Positions 6,811-14,425 of a stretch of DNA of 20,444 nucleotides are shown here, in pieces. Under the pieces are notes generated by a model, which worked only from the letters and a program-made list of their open reading frames with translations, made no database searches and was not told where the DNA came from. Position 1 is the first letter of the stretch. Every line of letters starts with the position of its first letter. The DNA comes from CAYVTZ01 sp964454685 (GTDB lineage Bacteria; Bacillota; Clostridia; Christensenellales; Christensenellaceae): positions 1 to 20,444 of the forward strand of contig CAYVTZ010000047.1 in NCBI GenBank assembly GCA_964454685.1. Direction: 5' to 3'. Made by a program: the position numbers and the translations under genes.

Positions 6811-7854
6811 TTACCGAACCGTCACTTTTATCTTGCAAGTCACTTTACTGCCGTCCTTTGCCGTCGCGCTCACGTACGCCGTTCCTTTGCGCACACCCAG
6901 CAAAACGCCCTTGCTGCTCACTTTTACGATTTTAGTATTGCTGCTCTTCCAAACCAGCGCCTTGCTGGTGGCATCGCCGGGCTCCACCTTCACCGTAAGC
7001 GGATATTGCATCTTGACTTTGATTTTAGCACTGGTTGGCTTGATGCTGATTTTTTTGACCGGCTGCTTGACAGCCACCTTGCAAACCGCCTTTTTCCCGC
7101 TGCCGTCCTTCGCTTTCGCCGTGATCGTCACGGTCCCTGCTTTTTTCGCGGTCACAACACCTTTGGAAGATACCGTTGCAATCTTAGAATTGCTGCTCGT
7201 CCATGCGATGCTCTTGTTGGTTGCATTGCTGGGCGCAACCGCTGCCTTTAAAGCAAATTTCTGCCCTGCAAGCAGTGTTTTGGACTTCGCGTTCAGTTTG
7301 ATGCCCGTTACCGGTCTTTTGCTGGCAGATGCCAGCGTGATGTCCGCCCATGCCGCGTCCACCAGTTCTTGCGTTGCAGCATTGGATATAAACACGTAAA
7401 TCTGATACGCTCCCGCCGCATAGCCCGATACATCCCATACGCCGGACTTCCGGCTGCTCGAATACTTGATGACCGAGTTCGCAAACAGAATGTCTACCAC
7501 TTTACCATCTGTGTCAAACAATCCAACGCTCATCACATGACCGGCATAATTCTGCGTGTCGATCTCGACGGCTGTCTTGCTGCCAATACGAATTTTAGAG
7601 TGATCCGCAGGCTTGTTGATGACGCAGCGTCCATGCAGCGTACCACCCATCAAATCACGCTCGCCTGAAATCACGCTTTCCTGGCTCATCTGCCCTGCTT
7701 TGCTTGCCTGCTTCATTGCAGAAAACGCCTGATACCGAGCCGCCTGCTTTGTAATGGCGCTCTCGCTCCCGGCCAGTCCTGCCACCGGCAGTGCGAATAC
7801 CACAAGTAATGCCACGCACAATGACAATAAAAAGAAACGTTTTGATTTTTTCAT
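6811..7854 (-). CDS. Secreted protein with two Big_2 Ig-like domains
   Basis: 347 residues. A signal peptide (basic 'MKKSKR', hydrophobic core, cleavage likely near residue 28-30 after 'GLAG') is followed by a region of unknown type (about 30-180). Part of that region, with 'VWDVSGYAAGAYQIYVFIS', resembles a beta-sandwich. Two bacterial Ig-like group 2 domains follow (about 181-263 and 265-347). Each has the hallmarks 'WTSSNSKIATVSSKGVVTA' or 'WKSSNTKIVKVSSKGVL' and a closing 'TITAKAKDGS'-type strand. No LPXTG motif, transmembrane anchor, S-layer or choline-binding repeat is present, so it is probably released or held by charge; the C-terminal half is very lysine-rich. The ATG at 7854 follows AAGGGGGAAC; a TTG start further upstream would lie inside that ribosome site. 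Single-gene transcript. A cell-surface or adhesion role is inference. Confidence 0.85.
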   Translation of the reverse strand: MKKSKRFFLLSLCVALLVVFALPVAGLAGSESAITKQAARYQAFSAMKQASKAGQMSQESVISGERDLMGGTLHGRCVINKPADHSKIRIGSKTAVEIDTQNYAGHVMSVGLFDTDGKVVDILFANSVIKYSSSRKSGVWDVSGYAAGAYQIYVFISNAATQELVDAAWADITLASASKRPVTGIKLNAKSKTLLAGQKFALKAAVAPSNATNKSIAWTSSNSKIATVSSKGVVTAKKAGTVTITAKAKDGSGKKAVCKVAVKQPVKKISIKPTSAKIKVKMQYPLTVKVEPGDATSKALVWKSSNTKIVKVSSKGVLLGVRKGTAYVSATAKDGSKVTCKIKVTVR

Positions 7855-7920
7855 GAATTGTTCCCCCTTCAATGTTGCTTGTTTCTCGGAATTTAAGAAA
7901 TGTATATATTCCCTTGTTTC

Positions 7921-7949
7921 ATCATATCAAACCAAATATTAAAATACAA
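7921..7949 (-). promoter_or_regulatory. Promoter of the Ig-like secreted protein gene
   Basis: Minus-strand TTGTAT (7944-7949), a 17-nt spacer and TATGAT (7921-7926). The leader is about 60 nt. Confidence 0.7.
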
Positions 7950-8003
7950 GACACGCAATGTATCATTTTTTGACATACACTGTTACACAACTGCGATACC
8001 CCG

Positions 8004-8816
8004 TCACTCAAAAAAGAATGCCTCCACCTTACGGTAATTCTCCTGCAATTCCTCATAGGACTGATAATCAGACGGGTAAACCTCCAGCATCATCGTACCG
8101 TCAAAGCGCATATCCCGAAGCTTGCGGCGCAGTGCCACCCAGTCCACCTCCCCTGCAAAGGGCAGGCAGGGAATCACACCTTTTTGCGGGTCACTGCGAT
8201 AGTCGCATAAATGAATGTGCGTCAACCGGTCGCCCATGCAGTCCAAATACGCTTCCAACGTATATCCCGACTGTGCCACCTGCTTGATGTCCAATGTAAA
8301 ATATAAATTATCGGTCTCCACACGCCTGCACAGCTCCTGTGCAAACTCCGGTTGATTATACCAGCACCAGTGCACCGTTTCGTACGCCAGTTTTACGCCA
8401 TATTGCGCACTTTCCTCGGCAAGCCGCGTCACGCACCGTGCCGCCCAATCAAAATCAATATTCAGCTTTTTCGCGCGTTTGACATTCATCGCGCCATGAA
8501 AAACATAGGTATGCGCGCCCAGCGTCTGCGCTGCGTGCAATACTTCGGTAAAAACCTCCTGTGCTTCGGCACGCTGCCGCTCATGTCTTGAAAAAAGCTG
8601 CGGCTCAAACTGTGTACACAGCGAATGCACCGCATGAATGCTTACCCCCGCGTCTGCTGCATTTTGACAAATCTCGTCCAGCAGCGGCGGATGATATTCC
8701 GATCTTGAAGAAAAAAAGACCTCACCGTTACGCACACCCAGCGCTCCAATGCGCTGTACTGCGTTTTCGTTCACTTCTCTGCAAAAAAAACATGCAGAGG
8801 ACATTCCCATTTGCAT
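8004..8816 (-). CDS. Sugar phosphate isomerase/epimerase-like TIM barrel
   Basis: 270 residues of the AP-endonuclease-2/xylose isomerase-like fold. The expected metal ligands are seen at the ends of successive strands: E146 in 'LAYETVHW', D176 in 'FTLDIKQ', H202 in 'HIHLCDY' and E245 in 'MLEVYPSDY'. Earlier strands carry 'VHSL' and 'VFHGAM'. Relatives act on free sugars, inositols or hydroxypyruvate; the substrate is not predictable here and no sugar operon is adjacent. The ATG at 8816 follows AGGAG by about 10 nt; Met3 and Met5 are possible later starts. The promoter lies back to back with that of leuB. Codons 9-12 contain a run of eight T. No clear terminator follows the stop. Confidence 0.85.
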   Translation of the reverse strand: MQMGMSSACFFCREVNENAVQRIGALGVRNGEVFFSSRSEYHPPLLDEICQNAADAGVSIHAVHSLCTQFEPQLFSRHERQRAEAQEVFTEVLHAAQTLGAHTYVFHGAMNVKRAKKLNIDFDWAARCVTRLAEESAQYGVKLAYETVHWCWYNQPEFAQELCRRVETDNLYFTLDIKQVAQSGYTLEAYLDCMGDRLTHIHLCDYRSDPQKGVIPCLPFAGEVDWVALRRKLRDMRFDGTMMLEVYPSDYQSYEELQENYRKVEAFFFE

Positions 8817-8837
8817 GATAACATATCTCCTGTATTT

Positions 8838-8866
8838 ATTTTATTGCTTCCGCGCCCGTTTGTCCA
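8838..8866 (-). promoter_or_regulatory. Promoter of the isomerase-like gene
   Basis: Minus-strand TGGACA (8861-8866), a 17-nt spacer and TAAAAT (8838-8843). Its -35 box directly abuts the leuB -35 box on the other strand. Confidence 0.6.
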
Positions 8867-8894
8867 TTGAAATATTTATAAAATCCGCTATACT
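8867..8894 (+). promoter_or_regulatory. Promoter of leuB
   Basis: TTGAAA (8867-8872), a 16-nt spacer and TATACT (8889-8894), giving a leader of about 36 nt. That is too short for a T-box or leucine attenuator, so leuB control must act on the DNA or elsewhere. Confidence 0.65.
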
Positions 8895-8936
8895 ATTGTT
8901 GTTAACTTATTTTTGATTTGAGAAAGGACTGGCATT

Positions 8937-9995
8937 ATGAATTACAACATTGCACTCATCTCCGGCGACGGTATCGGTCCGGAAATCGCACGGGAGGCAG
9001 TTCGCGTGCTGGAAAAGACAGGCACACTGTATGGGCATACCTTCCATTTTACGGAGGCTCCCGCAGGGGGAATTGCCATCGATCAGTTTGGTGATCCGCT
9101 GCCCGAATCCTCTTTGGAAATCTGCAAGCAGAGCGACGCCGTTTTGCTCGCTGCGGTCGGCGGCGAAAAATGGGACGACCTTCCGGTGCACCAGCGTCCC
9201 GAACGCGGACTGCTGCGTTTGCGCGGTGGTATGGAACTGTTTGCCAATCTGCGCCCCGCCATCATCTATCCGGAACTCAAAAGCGCCTGCCCGCTCAAGG
9301 ACGAAGTCGTAGGCGACGCTCTGGATATCCTTGTTCTGCGCGAATTGACAGGTGATGTATACTTTGGAGAAAAAGGCGGTGACGATGCTTACGCACACGA
9401 CCTGATGAACTATCATGATTATGAAGTCGAGCGCATCGCACGCATTGCGTTTGAAAGCGCGCGTAAGCGCAATAAAACCGTGTGCAGCGTGGATAAGGCA
9501 AACGTGCTTGCCACCTCTAAACTGTGGCGCAATACGGTCAACCGCATCGCCAAAGATTATCCTGATGTCGCCCTAACGCACATGTATGTGGACAATGCTG
9601 CAATGCAGCTTGTGCGCAATCCGCAGCAGTTTGACGTTATTTTGACAGGCAATCTGTTCGGCGATATCCTCTCGGACGAAGCCAGTATGATCACCGGTTC
9701 TATCGGCATGCTGCCCTCGGCTAGCCTGGGCGCAACCAAACTGGGTATGTATGAGCCCATTCATGGTTCCGCACCGGACATTGCAGGCAAAAATATCGCA
9801 AACCCCATCGCTATGATTTTAAGCTGCGCGATGATGTTGCGCTATTCTATGGAGCTGGAAACCGAAGCCTGTGCCATTGAAAACGCGGTACGCGCGGTCA
9901 TCAAAAACGGCGCGCGCACTGCGGACATCGCGGCAGGCGGCGCAAGCGTCTCCACCACGCAAATGGGCGATTTGATTTTAGATCAGCTGCGGTAA
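8937..9995 (+). CDS. leuB: 3-isopropylmalate dehydrogenase
   Basis: Oxidative decarboxylation of 3-isopropylmalate with NAD+ in leucine synthesis. The 352 residues match the family. Visible motifs are 'GDGIGPEI' at the N-terminus, the leucine-type 'LRELTGDVYFGEKGG' (135-148) and the catalytic Lys187 in 'VDKANVL'. Metal-binding aspartates are D219, D243 and D247. The family signature starting 'NLFGDILSDEAS' spans 239-264, and the NAD-site 'HGSAPDIAGKNIANP' follows. The ATG follows AAAGGA by 8 nt. leuA, leuC and leuD are not adjacent, so the gene stands alone between its own promoter and a strong terminator. Tartrate and isocitrate dehydrogenases share the fold, but the 'RELTGDVYFGE' motif favours LeuB. 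Confidence 0.95.
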   Translation: MNYNIALISGDGIGPEIAREAVRVLEKTGTLYGHTFHFTEAPAGGIAIDQFGDPLPESSLEICKQSDAVLLAAVGGEKWDDLPVHQRPERGLLRLRGGMELFANLRPAIIYPELKSACPLKDEVVGDALDILVLRELTGDVYFGEKGGDDAYAHDLMNYHDYEVERIARIAFESARKRNKTVCSVDKANVLATSKLWRNTVNRIAKDYPDVALTHMYVDNAAMQLVRNPQQFDVILTGNLFGDILSDEASMITGSIGMLPSASLGATKLGMYEPIHGSAPDIAGKNIANPIAMILSCAMMLRYSMELETEACAIENAVRAVIKNGARTADIAAGGASVSTTQMGDLILDQLR

Positions 9996-10010
9996 CACAG
10001 CAATAAAGCA

Positions 10011-10048
10011 GGGGCTGCGATTCAAATTCAATCGCAGCCCCTTTTTTT
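10011..10048 (+). terminator. Rho-independent terminator of leuB
   Basis: A perfect 12-bp stem (GGGGCTGCGATT and its complement) with a 7-nt loop is followed by seven T. On the minus strand only a weak T-tract follows, so it may stop the converging bactofilin transcript less well. Confidence 0.95.
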
Positions 10049-10057
10049 ACCCCTGCC

Positions 10058-10768
10058 TCACAGGCTTCGCATCGTATATTCCCCTGTCATCTCTCCTACC
10101 TTGGCGCTCGGATGCACATACAATGTACCGCTGCAATCCACGCGGTCGATTTCACATTTTTCCCCGATGTGCACTTCCATGCCGTTCACGTGCTTCGCGT
10201 GTACGCCGCGCAAATGTACGCTCGTCGCTTCAATCAGTTCCACTTCGCTCACACGCATAAAAAAGCGCAAGAGTTTTCCACCGCGCGACAAAATGCGAAT
10301 CCGATCCCCCACAATCTCCCGCGCCTTGATTGCGCCATCCGCCTCCACCGTGTCTGCCGAAACCTGTCCATGTTCAATATCGATCATTCCATCGCAGTGA
10401 ATGATGTCCGCCTCCAATTTGCCTCCTCTTATTTTTAGCATCCCGTCCACATCCATGGTCTGCGCCTTGCAGTCCCCTCCGACCTTTACCATGCCGTCAC
10501 AATCCAGCTTGCCGGTCTGCATCATTCCCTCACATTTCAATGACCCATCCACATCCACTTGCTCCGCCGTTACATTCCCCGCAACGCGCATCATGCCATC
10601 CACTTTCAATGTGCTGCTTTGCAGTGCTCCCTGCACCTTGAACGAACCGTTTACGTCCAACATCTGTGCCGTCAAACTGCCGGTGCACTCCCCTGCTCCA
10701 TTGATTCTGATGTTGCCATATTCTCCGCCGCTGATTGTTTGTGCCCCGTTCACCTTCATATCCTGCAT
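10058..10768 (-). CDS. Bactofilin-like repeat protein (YhbE/BacE type)
   Basis: 236 residues built from a regular repeat. An Asn/Asp-Gly pair recurs with its Gly at about residues 8, 24, 41, 58, 75, 92, 109, 127 and 145, a spacing of almost exactly 17. Units look like 'LKVDGMMRVAGNVTAEQ'. This is the pattern of the bactofilin right-handed beta-helix (polymer-forming cytoskeletal family). The C-terminal part (about 150-236) keeps beta-strand character but loses the strict period. In B. subtilis the homologous yhbE and yhbF genes (bacE, bacF) lie after yhbD and influence flagellar assembly; here only one such gene follows the yhbD-like gene. The ATG at 10768 is preceded by GAGG, which overlaps the upstream stop. 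No signal peptide or membrane helix is visible. Confidence 0.8.
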   Translation of the reverse strand: MQDMKVNGAQTISGGEYGNIRINGAGECTGSLTAQMLDVNGSFKVQGALQSSTLKVDGMMRVAGNVTAEQVDVDGSLKCEGMMQTGKLDCDGMVKVGGDCKAQTMDVDGMLKIRGGKLEADIIHCDGMIDIEHGQVSADTVEADGAIKAREIVGDRIRILSRGGKLLRFFMRVSEVELIEATSVHLRGVHAKHVNGMEVHIGEKCEIDRVDCSGTLYVHPSAKVGEMTGEYTMRSL

Positions 10769-10777
10769 CTCAATTCC

Positions 10778-11395
10778 TCACTTTCCTTGTGTCAAAACCA
10801 TCTTGATTTCTCGTTTCAATTCATCCAACCACTGCTCGGACACCACTTGCGCATCTGTCCAAACCTGACCTGTCGCGAAAATCGCATGATATTCGTCGCC
10901 CGCGCGCAGCACCATACACAACAGCTCCTTGCCACTCATACGCTGCCCCATACACCTGCATGCCAGCGCCGCAATGTCCTCATCCTGTGCCCCGCAAGAG
11001 CGCAATGCGCGCGCTACGGCAAGCATTACAACCGCTTCTTGTACTTCATACGCATCGCTGCCCCGCGCCGTACTGATGCGCTGCACCAGTGCTGCATCCA
11101 CCCCTTGCACGCCTGCCAGCATATCGCCCGCCAAGGTCTTTGCAGCGCTTTCCGGCGAAAACATACGCACCAGTTCTTCCAGCGAATGCTGTTCTTTCAT
11201 TTCTAAAATCAACCGCACACGGCTCAACATCTGTTCTCTCGGAAAAAAAGTCTCCTGCCCTGTGTAAGACGCCTGCTTCAAAAACCATTCCTCGGGAATC
11301 AATCCCTGTCGCTTCCAGCGATATAGCTGCCCATACGAAATTCCCGTCAGCAGAAGCAAGTCCTTTTTGGAAATCAAATTCATGCCTGTTTCCAC
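10778..11395 (-). CDS. YhbD-family (DUF4004) HTH protein
   Basis: 205 residues. The N-terminus 'ISKKDLLLLTGISYGQLYRWKRQGLIPEEWF' region (about residues 8-38) is a MerR-like winged helix-turn-helix, closely matching the B. subtilis YhbD family pattern, including the following 'GQETFFPREQ'. The rest is helical with no recognised effector domain; it contains several Cys residues but no zinc motif. It starts at GTG 11395, 7 nt after a strong GGGGAGG. The ATG four codons later would be too far from that site. It is coupled to the bactofilin-like gene (9-nt gap). Inference: it is the autoregulator of this operon, because a symmetric operator overlaps the promoter. It could instead be a structural partner of the bactofilin. 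Confidence 0.8.
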   Translation of the reverse strand: METGMNLISKKDLLLLTGISYGQLYRWKRQGLIPEEWFLKQASYTGQETFFPREQMLSRVRLILEMKEQHSLEELVRMFSPESAAKTLAGDMLAGVQGVDAALVQRISTARGSDAYEVQEAVVMLAVARALRSCGAQDEDIAALACRCMGQRMSGKELLCMVLRAGDEYHAIFATGQVWTDAQVVSEQWLDELKREIKMVLTQGK

Positions 11396-11417
11396 GCTTG
11401 ATCCTCCCCTTCTCGGT

Positions 11418-11473
11418 AGTGTAACAATGTTTTGTTCTGCTATTAGTGTAACAGAACATTGTTACACTGTCAA
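11418..11473 (-). promoter_or_regulatory. Promoter with overlapping symmetric operator
   Basis: Minus-strand TTGACA (11468-11473), a 17-nt spacer and TACACT (11445-11450) form a near-consensus promoter. AGTGTAACA occurs on the plus strand at 11418-11426 and 11445-11453, with its complement TGTTACACT at 11460-11468. The last two form a 9-bp dyad lying between and over the -35 and -10 boxes. The first and third extend to a perfect 14-bp inverted repeat (11418-11431 with 11455-11468). Half-site starts are spaced 27 bp apart. This is the geometry of a repressor operator. Confidence 0.8.
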
Positions 11474-11527
11474 GTTTTTTTAATCTCTTCACACCTTCGC
11501 CTTGCAATTACCATGTTTTCAAATAGC

Positions 11528-11556
11528 AAAAAGCCGCGAGTCTCACCTCCCGCGGC
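11528..11556 (-). terminator. Rho-independent terminator of hcp
   Basis: On the minus strand, GCCGCGGG pairs with CTCGCGGC (eight pairs, one G-U) across an 8-nt loop. Five T follow. It lies about 40 nt after the hcp stop. Confidence 0.85.
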
Positions 11557-11597
11557 CTTTTCAGCAATATCCGTTCCAATCGGCTACTCCAATGCAA

Positions 11598-13142
11598 TCA
11601 TTTCCCCAGCAATGCTGCCAAGTCTGCATCCGGCGTGCTGATGGGTGTCAGCGCAAACTGTTCTACCAGCGTGTTGAGCACGTTGGGCGATACAAATGCA
11701 GGCAGGCTCGGTCCAATGTAGATGTTCTTGATGCCCAATGCCAGCAGCGTCAGCAAAATGCACACCGCTTTCTGTTCGTACCACGATAGCACCAGCGAAA
11801 GCGGCAGCTCGTTGACCGAGCAGGAGAACGCCTCGGATAGCGCCAATGCAATCTTAATCGCGCCGTATGCGTCATTGCACTGCCCCACATCCAGTAAGCG
11901 CGGCAATCCTGCAACTTCACCCAAATCCAAATCGTTGAAACGATATTTCCCACACGCCAATGTTAAAACAATGCTGTCCTTGGGCGTCTTTTCCACAAAT
12001 TCCGTGTAATAGCTGCGCCCCGGGCGATATCCATCGCACCCTCCCACCAGGAAAAAGTGTTTCACCGCACCGGACTTCACCGCATCAACCACCTTGTCTG
12101 CAATACTCAGCACTGTGCCGTGCGAGAATCCCGTCGTCAATGTATCCCCGCCGTTGATGCCTGTTTTATGCTGTGTCTGCGCATATCCGCCCAGTTCCAG
12201 CGCCTTCTCGATCACAGGCGCAAAGTCCTTGTTTGCGCCAATGTGCGTCAGATGGGGATATGCCACTACGGATGTAGTGAATACGCGATCCGCATAGTTT
12301 TCCTTCACAGGCATGATGCAGTTTGTAGTAAATAAAACAGGCGCAGGAATGTCAATAAATTCCTTTTGCTGGTTCTGCCATGCCGTACCAAAGTTCCCCT
12401 TGAGGTGCGCATATTTTTTCAGCTCCGGATATCCGTGCGCGGGTAACATCTCCCCATGCGTATAAACGTTGATTCCCTTGCCCTGTGTCTGCTCCAGCAG
12501 CAGTTTGAGGTCACGCAAATCATGACCGGAAATCACAATAAAGGGGCCTGCTTCAACGTTGCAGCTTACTTGTGTCGGCACCGGTGTCCCGTATGTCGAG
12601 GTGTTTGCATCATCCAGCAATGCCATGCAGCGTAAATTCACATGTCCCAGCTCTGTCACAATCGCCAGCAAATCCGAAGCGGACAGGTCGCTGTCCAAGG
12701 TCGCCAGGCCCTTATAGAAAAAGGCGTTCACCTCCGCGTCAGTCTTGCCCAGTACATTCGCATGATGTGCATAAGCCGCCATGCCGCGCATCCCAAATAA
12801 AATCAACGACTTTAACGAGCGCACGTCCTCGTCCGCCTGCCAAAGCAGCGACATATCATACGCCTTCCCGCCGCCGTAATGCGCCGTTTCCGCACGCAGT
12901 GCGTCCACCAATTTTTGAATTGAAACATCGTCAAAGCTTACATTGGTCACCGTGGTAAACAGTGCATCCAAAACCAGTTCTGTCGTTTGCCGGGAGGCCT
13001 TCCCCTGCGCCGCGTGTGCCAGCGCAACCAGTTCTCCCGTCAAAGCGTCCTGCAAAAGTGCCGTACTTTCCTTTTTTCCGCATACGCCACCCGCATGGCA
13101 GCCTTTCCCTTGCGCGGTCTGCTCACATTGAAAACAAAACAT
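11598..13142 (-). CDS. hcp: Hybrid-cluster protein (hydroxylamine reductase)
   Basis: 514 residues. The N-terminal cubane Fe-S site is C3, C6, C15 and C21 in 'MFCFQCEQTAQGKGC...GVCGK'. All hybrid-cluster ligands are present: H207 ('SGHDLRD'), E231 ('HGEMLPAHG'), C275 ('TTNCIMP'), C369 ('VGGCDGY'), C397 ('LACGKY'), C422 ('GQCNDAY'), E456 and K458 ('YEQKAV'). The enzyme is cytoplasmic and is linked in anaerobes to nitric oxide and nitrosative stress; hydroxylamine reduction to ammonia is the older assigned activity. It is slightly shorter than the usual 530-550 residues, with no missing ligand. The ATG follows GGAGG by 8 nt. No hcr reductase or HcpR-type regulator gene lies nearby. It is a single gene with its own terminator and a repeat cluster upstream. 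Confidence 0.96.
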   Translation of the reverse strand: MFCFQCEQTAQGKGCHAGGVCGKKESTALLQDALTGELVALAHAAQGKASRQTTELVLDALFTTVTNVSFDDVSIQKLVDALRAETAHYGGGKAYDMSLLWQADEDVRSLKSLILFGMRGMAAYAHHANVLGKTDAEVNAFFYKGLATLDSDLSASDLLAIVTELGHVNLRCMALLDDANTSTYGTPVPTQVSCNVEAGPFIVISGHDLRDLKLLLEQTQGKGINVYTHGEMLPAHGYPELKKYAHLKGNFGTAWQNQQKEFIDIPAPVLFTTNCIMPVKENYADRVFTTSVVAYPHLTHIGANKDFAPVIEKALELGGYAQTQHKTGINGGDTLTTGFSHGTVLSIADKVVDAVKSGAVKHFFLVGGCDGYRPGRSYYTEFVEKTPKDSIVLTLACGKYRFNDLDLGEVAGLPRLLDVGQCNDAYGAIKIALALSEAFSCSVNELPLSLVLSWYEQKAVCILLTLLALGIKNIYIGPSLPAFVSPNVLNTLVEQFALTPISTPDADLAALLGK

Positions 13143-13177
13143 GACATTTACCTCCGTCGTTTTTTTTATACAATATC

Positions 13178-13208
13178 ATTTCCAATTACGGAAATCTGTT
13201 GTATTTCC
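13178..13208. promoter_or_regulatory. Inverted-repeat cluster upstream of hcp
   Basis: ATTTCC (13178-13183), GGAAAT (13190-13195) and ATTTCC (13203-13208) alternate with 6- and 7-nt spacers in the 105-bp gap before hcp. An AT-rich stretch with TATAAA-like sequence lies between them and the hcp ribosome site, but there is no good -35 box. This suggests an activator-dependent promoter. The factor is unknown. Confidence 0.4.
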
Positions 13209-13247
13209 AACAAAACGAACTTTTTCGGCAAATGTCATGTCACAAGG

Positions 13248-14411
13248 TCAAGCTTGTGGTGATGCACTCTGTTGCACAGAGGCATTCGCATCCGGTGATG
13301 CACTCGGCAATTCACTCGGCGCCGCCGTGGCACTCTCCACCGGCACGGCAATGATTGGTGCCTCTGTTGTCTGCTGTTCATCCGTCACGGGTGGCGCGCC
13401 CACCACATAAGGCGCGATCACATGCGCATAATTTCCCGATTGCCGGTAGCGCTCCACATCCTCGGATAATATGGTCTCAATCACCAGTCCATCATACTGC
13501 GGCAATGCGGTTTCGGCATTCGAGGAAGCCTCCATCGCATAGTACACCGCACGCTCCGCAAGCTCTTTCGGACTGGCAAACACACTTGCATAGACCTGCC
13601 CGTCCTTTACTGCCTGCATCATGGCTGCGCTGCCGCCTCGCGCAATGATTTTCACATCCGCGCCCTTCTCTTGCGCAGCCTGTACCGCACCCAGTGCGTT
13701 TTCCTCGGTCTCCGCAAAAACCAGGTTGATGGCCGCATCCTTCTCCAGCGCCTGCTTGGTCTGCTCCGCCGCATCCTCCACCGTTCCGTCAGTGATGCGC
13801 GCCTCTGCAACCTTGATGGATTCCTGCTCCTTGATTTCATTGACAAACCCATCATGCACCAACTGCGAAACAAATCCCGATCCACTTTCCAACAGCAATA
13901 CGCGCGCACCCTCGGGACGCGCTGCCATCGCGTGCTGCGCTGCCACCGCACCCATCTTTTGATAGTCCGGTGAAATCAGCATCTGTACAATCCCGTTGAT
14001 GGGGACCATGACATTGATCACCGGAATGCCCTGCGTTTCGCACTCCTCCAACGCTACCTGCAAATTGTCCATGTCTCTGGGCAGTAAAATCACAGCGTCT
14101 GCACTATCCGCGATCGCCTGATAGATATTGTCGTATTGCTCTTGTGGTGTGTTGCTGTAATAGACCAGACTGCGGTATCCCTGCTTCGCCAACGCAGCGT
14201 CCGTCTGTGCCGCAAACTCTTGGTTAAACGCATCCTCCTGTGTCAGCACCAGCGCCACGGCTGGCGTAGACAGCGTAGGGGCAGCCACCGGCTCCTGCGT
14301 CTGTGAGGTGATCTCAGCAGTCTGTGTCGACTCCGGCTCTGCCGTAGGCGCACAGCCCGCAATCATCAGGATGGCAACCAAGCCGCATAGAAATATTGCC
14401 GTTCGTTTCAT
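13248..14411 (-). CDS. Sugar-type periplasmic-binding lipoprotein
   Basis: 387 residues. The lipoprotein signal ends in the lipobox 'MIAGC' with Cys20 as lipid site. A Ser/Thr/Pro linker (21-50) leads into a type-I periplasmic-binding domain (about 51-335) of the ribose/galactose Peripla_BP_4 kind, with 'DAVILLPRDMDNLQVALEEC' and 'GSAAMMQAVKDGQVYASV' as typical segments. The last 50 residues are a low-complexity Pro/Ala/Ser/Thr/Glu tail, which is unusual for this family. No ABC permease or ATPase gene is adjacent, so it is an orphan: it could serve a distant transporter or act as a sensor. Several starts are possible (GTG 14423, ATG 14420, GTG 14414); ATG 14411 fits the GAGGTG site best and gives a normal 'MKRT' signal. 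The site overlaps the stop of the CPBP gene, implying coupling. Confidence 0.85.
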   Translation of the reverse strand: MKRTAIFLCGLVAILMIAGCAPTAEPESTQTAEITSQTQEPVAAPTLSTPAVALVLTQEDAFNQEFAAQTDAALAKQGYRSLVYYSNTPQEQYDNIYQAIADSADAVILLPRDMDNLQVALEECETQGIPVINVMVPINGIVQMLISPDYQKMGAVAAQHAMAARPEGARVLLLESGSGFVSQLVHDGFVNEIKEQESIKVAEARITDGTVEDAAEQTKQALEKDAAINLVFAETEENALGAVQAAQEKGADVKIIARGGSAAMMQAVKDGQVYASVFASPKELAERAVYYAMEASSNAETALPQYDGLVIETILSEDVERYRQSGNYAHVIAPYVVGAPPVTDEQQTTEAPIIAVPVESATAAPSELPSASPDANASVQQSASPQA

Positions 14412-14425
14412 CACATTCATCACCT

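Noticed and set aside
6488..7399. A 303-codon plus-strand frame opposite the GT2 leader and the Ig-like gene
   Set aside because: It is the antisense shadow of a well-supported gene with a signal peptide and Big_2 domains, has no ribosome site, and crosses a terminator.
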